This document shows positions 59,785-64,000 of a stretch of DNA of 64,000 nucleotides, piece after piece. Both the position numbers and the translations under genes were made by a program. Source of the DNA: an uncultured Clostridia bacterium (GTDB lineage Bacteria > Bacillota > Clostridia > Peptostreptococcales > Anaerovoracaceae); contig CAKQQT010000016.1 in the NCBI GenBank assembly GCA_934271235.1, forward strand, positions 9,564 to 73,563, in the 5' to 3' direction. The notes under the pieces were generated by a model that was not told the origin of the DNA, searched no databases, and worked only from the letters and a program-made list of their open reading frames with translations. The number at the start of each line of letters is the position of its first letter. The stretch's first letter is position 1.

Positions 59785-60217
59785 GTTCTGCTTCCTTATG
59801 CTCCTGTTCTCTCTTTTCCTGTTCCTGTGCCCGGTTGATCTTGGAAAGCACGGCGTTGACAAAGCGCGGCGACTGTTCCTCTCCGTAAGCCTTGGCAAGG
59901 TTGACCGCTTCATTCATAGCGACCGCGTTCGGCACATCATCCAAAAACAGGATTTCTCCGACCGCAAGCCGCAGCACCGCGAGGTCGGTCTTCGCCATAC
60001 GGACGGTCGGCCAGCCGCTGCTCTGCGCATCGATCAGACGATCGACACGTTCATGGCTTGCGCAGATCTCCGTTACTAATTTCCGCGCGTATTCCGTCTG
60101 CTTCCCAAAGGAACTATCTGCCGCATATTTTTGAAAATCCGGACCCTCCCAGTCGTTCTGCACGTCGATCTGGAAAAGGATCTGCATTGTTTTTTCTCTC
60201 GCTTCTTTTCTGTTCAT
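59774..60217 (-). CDS. nusB: transcription antitermination factor NusB
   Basis: A 147-residue all-helical NusB: REKTMQILFQIDVQN at the start and the conserved C-terminal LRLAVGEILFLDDVP, AMNEAVNLAKAYG and RFVNAVLSKI. Works with NusE/S10 in rRNA antitermination. It follows the Asp23 gene by 9 bases. Confidence 0.96.
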   Translation of the reverse strand: MNRKEAREKTMQILFQIDVQNDWEGPDFQKYAADSSFGKQTEYARKLVTEICASHERVDRLIDAQSSGWPTVRMAKTDLAVLRLAVGEILFLDDVPNAVAMNEAVNLAKAYGEEQSPRFVNAVLSKINRAQEQEKREQEHKEAEHAE

Positions 60218-60226
60218 GGTTGGTTC

Positions 60227-60598
60227 TTACCCTTTCTGTGGTTCCTGCACACCTTGTATGTGAATGTTGACTTCTTTGACATGAAACGGCGTCAGATCCT
60301 CAACGGCTTCCTTGACCGCGCTCTGGATGTCCCATGCCAGCTGCGGGATCTTCACGCCGAACCGGACGATCACGTAGACATCGATCGTCAGCTTCTCTTT
60401 TTCGGCGGAGACTTTCACGCCGATCAGGTCATTGTCTTTCGCGCCGATCATCCTCGTCAGATTGCCGCTGAGCGTGTCACAAAGTCCGTATACGCCGGGG
60501 ACTCCCAGCGCCGCTCTCATCGCGGCCGCGCTGACGATCTCTTCCGAGATCCGGTCGATATTCTGTTTGCTCTGCTTCTCGCCGTTTGTCTGGGGCAT
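60227..60598 (-). CDS. Asp23/Gls24-family envelope stress protein
   Basis: A 123-residue Asp23 protein: ISEEIVSAAAMRAALGVPGV, VKVSAEKEKLTIDVYVIVRFG and VKEVNIHIQGVQ. Gene position before nusB is conserved in Clostridia. The N-terminus lacks a membrane anchor. GAAAGGA precedes the ATG. First gene of the nusB block. Confidence 0.92.
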   Translation of the reverse strand: MPQTNGEKQSKQNIDRISEEIVSAAAMRAALGVPGVYGLCDTLSGNLTRMIGAKDNDLIGVKVSAEKEKLTIDVYVIVRFGVKIPQLAWDIQSAVKEAVEDLTPFHVKEVNIHIQGVQEPQKG

Positions 60599-60652
60599 GC
60601 GAACGGTCCTTTCTGAAATAAGGAATGTACATTCGAAATCTCATACATCAAT

Positions 60653-60711
60653 ATTATAACAAAAGGCCCTCTGATTTTCAATGTTATTTCACGAATAATC
60701 GAGGGCCTTTG
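60653..60711 (-). promoter_or_regulatory. promoter of the Asp23 - nusB operon, embedded in the preceding terminator
   Basis: Minus strand TTGAAA (60676-60681), 17-base spacer, TATAAT (60653-60658). The hairpin AAAGGCCCTC / GAGGGCCTTT (60661-60711) spans the -35 and is the terminator of the gene at 60758-61216, ending in TTTTGTT. Confidence 0.7.
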
Positions 60712-60757
60712 CGGTATTGAATTTTGTACATGCCTGCACGTACGCACAGTACAAATT

Positions 60758-61216
60758 TTATTGCAGCTCTTTCTTTTTGGTCTTGTATCCTAGGATCGCC
60801 GCTATTGCGAAGAATATCCATGGCAATACCATAGAGAACGGATAGAGTGACGTCGCGGTGCTGTGGCTCAGACAAATGGAAAACAGATAGTCAAACGGCA
60901 TCCCAAAAGGAAGCCCTAAAACACAAAGAAACGGAAATGCTGCATTCCGTAAAGTATCCTGTTGGCTTCCATACATCACAGCACTTATTACGATCAGTGC
61001 TGTCGGGATCAGCAGCTTCAGAAAAAGGCGCGGTTCTTCTTTCTCTTTTCCCAGAAAGAAAAAGCATAACCCACTGCCCAGCATTGCAAGGAAGCTGACG
61101 ATAAGCGGAACCGTCTGGATCTTATAGGAGAACCAAGTATGAAACAATACTACGACAAATGCTGACAGCCAAAAAAGAAGCAGCAAAACTTTTAAGGTAA
61201 AATTTCTTTCTCTCAT
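60758..61216 (-). CDS. membrane protein, unrecognised
   Basis: A 152-residue protein with four predicted membrane segments and a Lys-rich C-terminus (GYKTKKKELQ). ATG at 61216 is preceded by GAAAGGG; the longer upstream open frame runs into the next gene. I do not recognise a family. It is the last gene of a run of small membrane proteins and ends at a strong terminator. Confidence 0.65.
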   Translation of the reverse strand: MRERNFTLKVLLLLFWLSAFVVVLFHTWFSYKIQTVPLIVSFLAMLGSGLCFFFLGKEKEEPRLFLKLLIPTALIVISAVMYGSQQDTLRNAAFPFLCVLGLPFGMPFDYLFSICLSHSTATSLYPFSMVLPWIFFAIAAILGYKTKKKELQ

Positions 61217-61259
61217 TTCGCAAAACCCTTTCTTCGAATTTTTTGAGACCATATGCATT

Positions 61260-61481
61260 CTAAAAATATTTGGCCAGCATCGCAATATATAACAGCGTTC
61301 CATACATAACCACAAAAGCAATGCTTGCTACAACGGAAAGCAACACGCCGTCAAAAGTATTTTGATCTATGAATTTTTTTATCGCAAACGCATAGCAAAG
61401 GACAAAGATCAGCGGGTAGATAAACCATAATTCATTAAATCCGAGCCATTTTATAATTTCCAAACTTTTAAACGTGATCAT
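61260..61481 (-). CDS. small membrane protein, member 1 of a local paralogous family
   Basis: A 73-residue protein with two membrane segments: MITFKSLEIIKWLGFNELWF ... FAIKKFIDQNTFDGVLLSVV. It is about 65 percent identical to the product of 61823-62029 and to a truncated copy at 63736-63863. No known family recognised. The separate products and ribosome sites suggest real genes. Confidence 0.7.
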   Translation of the reverse strand: MITFKSLEIIKWLGFNELWFIYPLIFVLCYAFAIKKFIDQNTFDGVLLSVVASIAFVVMYGTLLYIAMLAKYF

Positions 61482-61511
61482 AGTTTTTCACCTTTTCTTG
61501 CTCCTAGAATC

Positions 61512-61802
61512 TTAGAACTGATCCATCAGCCAGTTTAATTTCCATAACACATACAGCGAATAGGAAATTACGATTGCGAGCGGAATGCCAACCGGAACAT
61601 CGGAGCTTTTCCGTTCCTTTTCCTGTGATTCTGCCTCGCTCTCTTTTCCGCAAGCGGTTTCTTCTCTTGCGCCGCAGCATTCATGAAACGCCTCTGCTGC
61701 CGCCGCTTTCATCAAAATATAGACACATGGCCAAAAAGCGATCGCCCCTCCGATCTTAAAGATCATCCAAGCCGCGCCTGCCACTGCTGCGAGTACCGGC
61801 AT
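61512..61802 (-). CDS. small Cys-containing membrane protein, unrecognised
   Basis: A 96-residue protein: a membrane segment at the N-terminus (VLAAVAGAAWMIFKIGGAIA), a charged central loop with HECCGAREETACGKESEAE, and a second membrane segment. ATG at 61802 has GAAAGGGAGGG upstream. The Cys-rich loop could bind a metal. It lies between the two paralogues at 61260 and 61823. Confidence 0.65.
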   Translation of the reverse strand: MPVLAAVAGAAWMIFKIGGAIAFWPCVYILMKAAAAEAFHECCGAREETACGKESEAESQEKERKSSDVPVGIPLAIVISYSLYVLWKLNWLMDQF

Positions 61803-61822
61803 AACATTCCCTCCCTTTCCTA

Positions 61823-62029
61823 TCAAAATGCTGTACGCAGCAAAGTTCCGTACATGACTGCGAAAACAATGCTCGCCAGAACAGAAAAACACACGCCGTC
61901 AAAAGTATTTTTGTCTATGAATTTTTTTATCGCAAACGTAAAGAAAAACATAAAAAGCAGCGGATAGACAAACCATATCTCGTTGAATCCGAACCACCTT
62001 ATAAGTTCCATGCTTTTAAACGTGATCAT
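61823..62029 (-). CDS. small membrane protein, member 2 of the local family
   Basis: A 68-residue protein (MITFKSMELIRWFGFNEIWF ... FAIKKFIDKNTFDGVCFSVL) closely matching member 1. ATG at 62029 follows AAGGAGA. The two copies probably arose by duplication of a two-gene unit. Confidence 0.7.
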   Translation of the reverse strand: MITFKSMELIRWFGFNEIWFVYPLLFMFFFTFAIKKFIDKNTFDGVCFSVLASIVFAVMYGTLLRTAF

Positions 62030-62042
62030 ATTGCTTCTCCTT

Positions 62043-62729
62043 TCAGCGATCGTTAACACTCGCTCTTTGCTTTTTTACAGATACGATGATCTCATTCAGC
62101 ATCCATGCCGCGCCGAGCAGGAAGCAGATCATCTCGGCGATCCGTACGATCGGCCACGCATAAGAACTTGGCAGAAGCAGAAGATTAAATTCTCGGCAGG
62201 TGAACGCGCCGCATTCCCAAAGCACTGCTTCGACTATTTTTTCTATACGAAGAGAAAGAAAACGCACGGGTTCTGTTTTCTTATCGTGTCCGCGATCCGT
62301 TTTTCCATAACCGAAGAAAAGAATTGCTGCCGTAATGCCGAAAAGGATCGCCCACAAAGCCCAGACCAAAGTGAGAAGACCTTGCGAAGAATATCCGGCA
62401 CAAAGAGCAAAACCAATCGCGCTGACCAGCAAGGTCACTAATACCCACTTTGAAGGCTTCTTCGGAATATGAAATTTCCAGTTTCGCTCAAAGCAAGCGC
62501 CGGCTGCGATCGTCCACGCAAAAGCAAGCAAAACAAGCAGTCCCATATAATATAAATCACTGCCGCCTCGAAAAAACTCCCGATTGGAAAAGGCTTCTTC
62601 CCAATGCTCTGCATCCGATCGGCCTGCCGTCATGGCTGACGAAAATCTGCTCATCATCAGATACGCGGTAAAAACGATCAAATAGACCGCAAGCAAAATC
62701 TGCTCTGTCTTCCCTCTTTTTGCTTCCAT
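62043..62729 (-). CDS. membrane protein, unrecognised
   Basis: A 228-residue protein with about five or six membrane segments, two of them in the N-terminal third. ATG at 62729 is preceded by GGGGGAGGGG. No family recognised. It leads the run of small membrane genes to 60758, all on the minus strand with short gaps, consistent with one operon. Confidence 0.7.
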   Translation of the reverse strand: MEAKRGKTEQILLAVYLIVFTAYLMMSRFSSAMTAGRSDAEHWEEAFSNREFFRGGSDLYYMGLLVLLAFAWTIAAGACFERNWKFHIPKKPSKWVLVTLLVSAIGFALCAGYSSQGLLTLVWALWAILFGITAAILFFGYGKTDRGHDKKTEPVRFLSLRIEKIVEAVLWECGAFTCREFNLLLLPSSYAWPIVRIAEMICFLLGAAWMLNEIIVSVKKQRASVNDR

Positions 62730-62853
62730 AACATCCCCTCCCCCTTCTGCAAAACCGGCATGCGGTTCCTTTTGTGAGTTCAGCATACCAGTTCTTTATC
62801 CGAATTTCAAGTGTAATGTCGTAAGTGCTTGTTTTTTGTTGTAAGTGTTTTTT

Positions 62854-63411
62854 CTACGTAAGCGGCGGGATCAGGGATCGAAAATGATCTTCCTGCGCAT
62901 CAAGATAGATGAGATAATCCTGATATCGTTTGGTAACCTTATCGATGTCCTCCTGCGTTACGCCTCTGACCAGAAACAGCTGCGCATGTAAAAGGATCGA
63001 ATTGATCGATAGGAAGCCGGTGCTTTTCTCAATGAAAAGTTTGATCTCTTCCTCTGACGGTTCCGCGCTCCACAATTCTTTGTTTCTTTCATTTTGGATC
63101 ATGAGAAACGAAGCTGCATCGAACTTCGCTGCCGGTTCTTCCTGCAAAATATGAAGCTCTGCTTCATAGACACGCTGAAAATTTTCGGATTCCCAAGCAC
63201 ACATTGACGTTTCGATGTAATCATAATTTTGGTCTAAAAAATCGATCAGATCCTGATAACGGTACGGCTTTGCTTTTATCTTCCCGTCATACTTTTTCAG
63301 CAGAGAAGCCATACGATCATTTTTATCCTCTTTTGGTATTACGCAGACACCGGGTGTTCCCATCTTTTCCTCTTTTTCTTGTTCTTCTACTATCAAGTTT
63401 GTCAGATTCAT
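62854..63411 (-). CDS. soluble protein, unrecognised
   Basis: A 185-residue hydrophilic protein without membrane segments, rich in Glu, Lys and Tyr. The ATG at 63411 lacks a clear ribosome site; an ATG at 63363 (start MGTPGVCVIPKEDKN) has AGAGG 6 bases before it and is equally plausible. No motif recognised. It could be a partner of the membrane genes downstream. Confidence 0.6.
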   Translation of the reverse strand: MNLTNLIVEEQEKEEKMGTPGVCVIPKEDKNDRMASLLKKYDGKIKAKPYRYQDLIDFLDQNYDYIETSMCAWESENFQRVYEAELHILQEEPAAKFDAASFLMIQNERNKELWSAEPSEEEIKLFIEKSTGFLSINSILLHAQLFLVRGVTQEDIDKVTKRYQDYLIYLDAQEDHFRSLIPPLT

Positions 63412-63735
63412 ATTGTATCGCTCTTATGATATGGATATTCAAAATAACACCTCGTCAAGCATACCCTGTGTAACAACACCTTCTCCAAAAGTAAATCCTG
63501 TAAACAGCAATCCCTTTTTATCCGTACCCGCTAACAAATCCATGAGCGTCACACTGCACTGGGTCTTCTGTATATAATAACCGCAGAAAAGGCCATTTGG
63601 GGACAAGAAATTTTAATTTTTTTATATTTTTCAGATTGTAAATTGCAATAAAACCAGTATACAAAATCCTTTTATAGATTCAGTATACCAGTTTTATCCT
63701 TGTTGCTTCAAGCGAAATCTTATTCCGTCTTCCTA
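63412..63735. other. non-coding stretch with a repeated upstream sequence
   Basis: No gene recognised. TTCAGTATACCAGTTTTATCC near 63680 resembles TTCAGCATACCAGTTCTTT near 62780, upstream of the membrane gene, suggesting duplication of a promoter-bearing segment. Confidence 0.4.
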
Positions 63736-63863
63736 TCAAAACGCAACCCACAATAACGTTCCATACATGACAGTGAAAACAATGCTCGCTAGAATAGAAA
63801 GGCCTACTCCGTCAAAATTGTCTTTTTCTATGAATTTTTTTATCGCAAGTGTAAAGAAAAGCG
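63736..63863 (-). pseudogene. truncated third copy of the small membrane protein family
   Basis: Reads LFFTLAIKKFIEKDNFDGVG, then LSILASIVFTVMYGTLL, WVAF and stop, matching the C-terminal 40 residues of the copies at 61260 and 61823. The N-terminal 25 residues are absent and no start codon is in frame. Confidence 0.7.
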
Positions 63864-63911
63864 GGAGTTCAACACTTGCTGCACTTAAAATCTAAATCCA
63901 AAATCTTGCGA

Positions 63912-63936
63912 CCCATTGAAATCATGGGCTTTTTTT
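63912..63936 (+). terminator. weak plus-strand terminator-like hairpin
   Basis: CCCAT / ATGGG stem followed by seven T residues. No plus-strand gene precedes it. Confidence 0.3.
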
Positions 63937-64000
63937 ATGAATTTTTTTGTCAAATTCAAGAAAATAATTTGTTGTAACTGTTGTATTTTTATTTCTGATG

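Overview
The window is chromosomal DNA of a low-to-mid GC Gram-positive anaerobe of the Bacillota, most likely class Clostridia. The evidence is the gene order alaS - UPF0297/IreB - ruvX, the block Asp23 - nusB - xseA - xseB - ispA - dxs - tlyA, strong AGGAGG-type ribosome sites, sigma-A promoters of the TTGACA-17-TATAAT type and Gram-positive LexA boxes. The family cannot be fixed from sequence alone. No rRNA, tRNA, CRISPR array, prophage structural gene or complete insertion sequence was found.

Layout. 1-3.0 kb (+): end of alaS, ireB-like, ruvX and a PfoR-like PTS EIIC membrane protein. 3.1-13.4 kb (-): PrsW protease, a LexA-controlled LysM protein resembling the cell-division suppressor YneA, peptidase T, a membrane-anchored XRE regulator, a TVP38-type membrane protein, a YnbB-like PLP enzyme, then mutL - miaA - tyrosine recombinase with overlapping genes. 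A 194-bp near-perfect foldback forms the end of the recombinase gene. 13.5-49.9 kb: an accessory block lying between mutL and mutS, which are normally adjacent. It holds a LysR-linked flavodoxin/cupin/DUF362 set, a PEP mutase-like enzyme with an MFS exporter, Fic, nitroreductases, acetyltransferases, a UvrA2-type ABC protein, MATE and DMT exporters, a sigma-54-controlled amidohydrolase/YfcC transporter cluster, FMN-binding PNPOx-like proteins, a CPBP protease with its own winged-helix repressor, and a LUD-domain protein. 49.9-60.7 kb (-): mutS, an aminotransferase and the conserved isoprenoid/nusB/xse block. 60.7-64 kb (-): small unrecognised membrane proteins, including three related copies of one family, one of them truncated.

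The accessory block shows much gene decay: a MerR regulator cut to 20 codons beside an orphan 19-bp-spacer promoter, a PhzF C-terminal stub, a rhuM gene with two single-base deletions, a MATE gene with an internal deletion, and an amidohydrolase C-terminal stub.

The most interesting system is at 24.35-24.72 kb. It looks like an Fst/holin-like type I toxin-antitoxin locus: two convergent promoters, one shared 15-bp-stem bidirectional terminator, a toxin reading frame of about 27 codons whose ribosome site can pair with its own 5' leader, and a symmetrical LexA-like box just downstream of the toxin promoter. Together with the LexA-box LysM gene at 4.6 kb this suggests an SOS-induced growth-arrest programme. 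Other notable points are an attenuator-like leader before an intact MATE gene (possibly a guanidine-IV riboswitch), a sigma-54 promoter with a nearby activator, and a doubled operator around the CPBP promoter.
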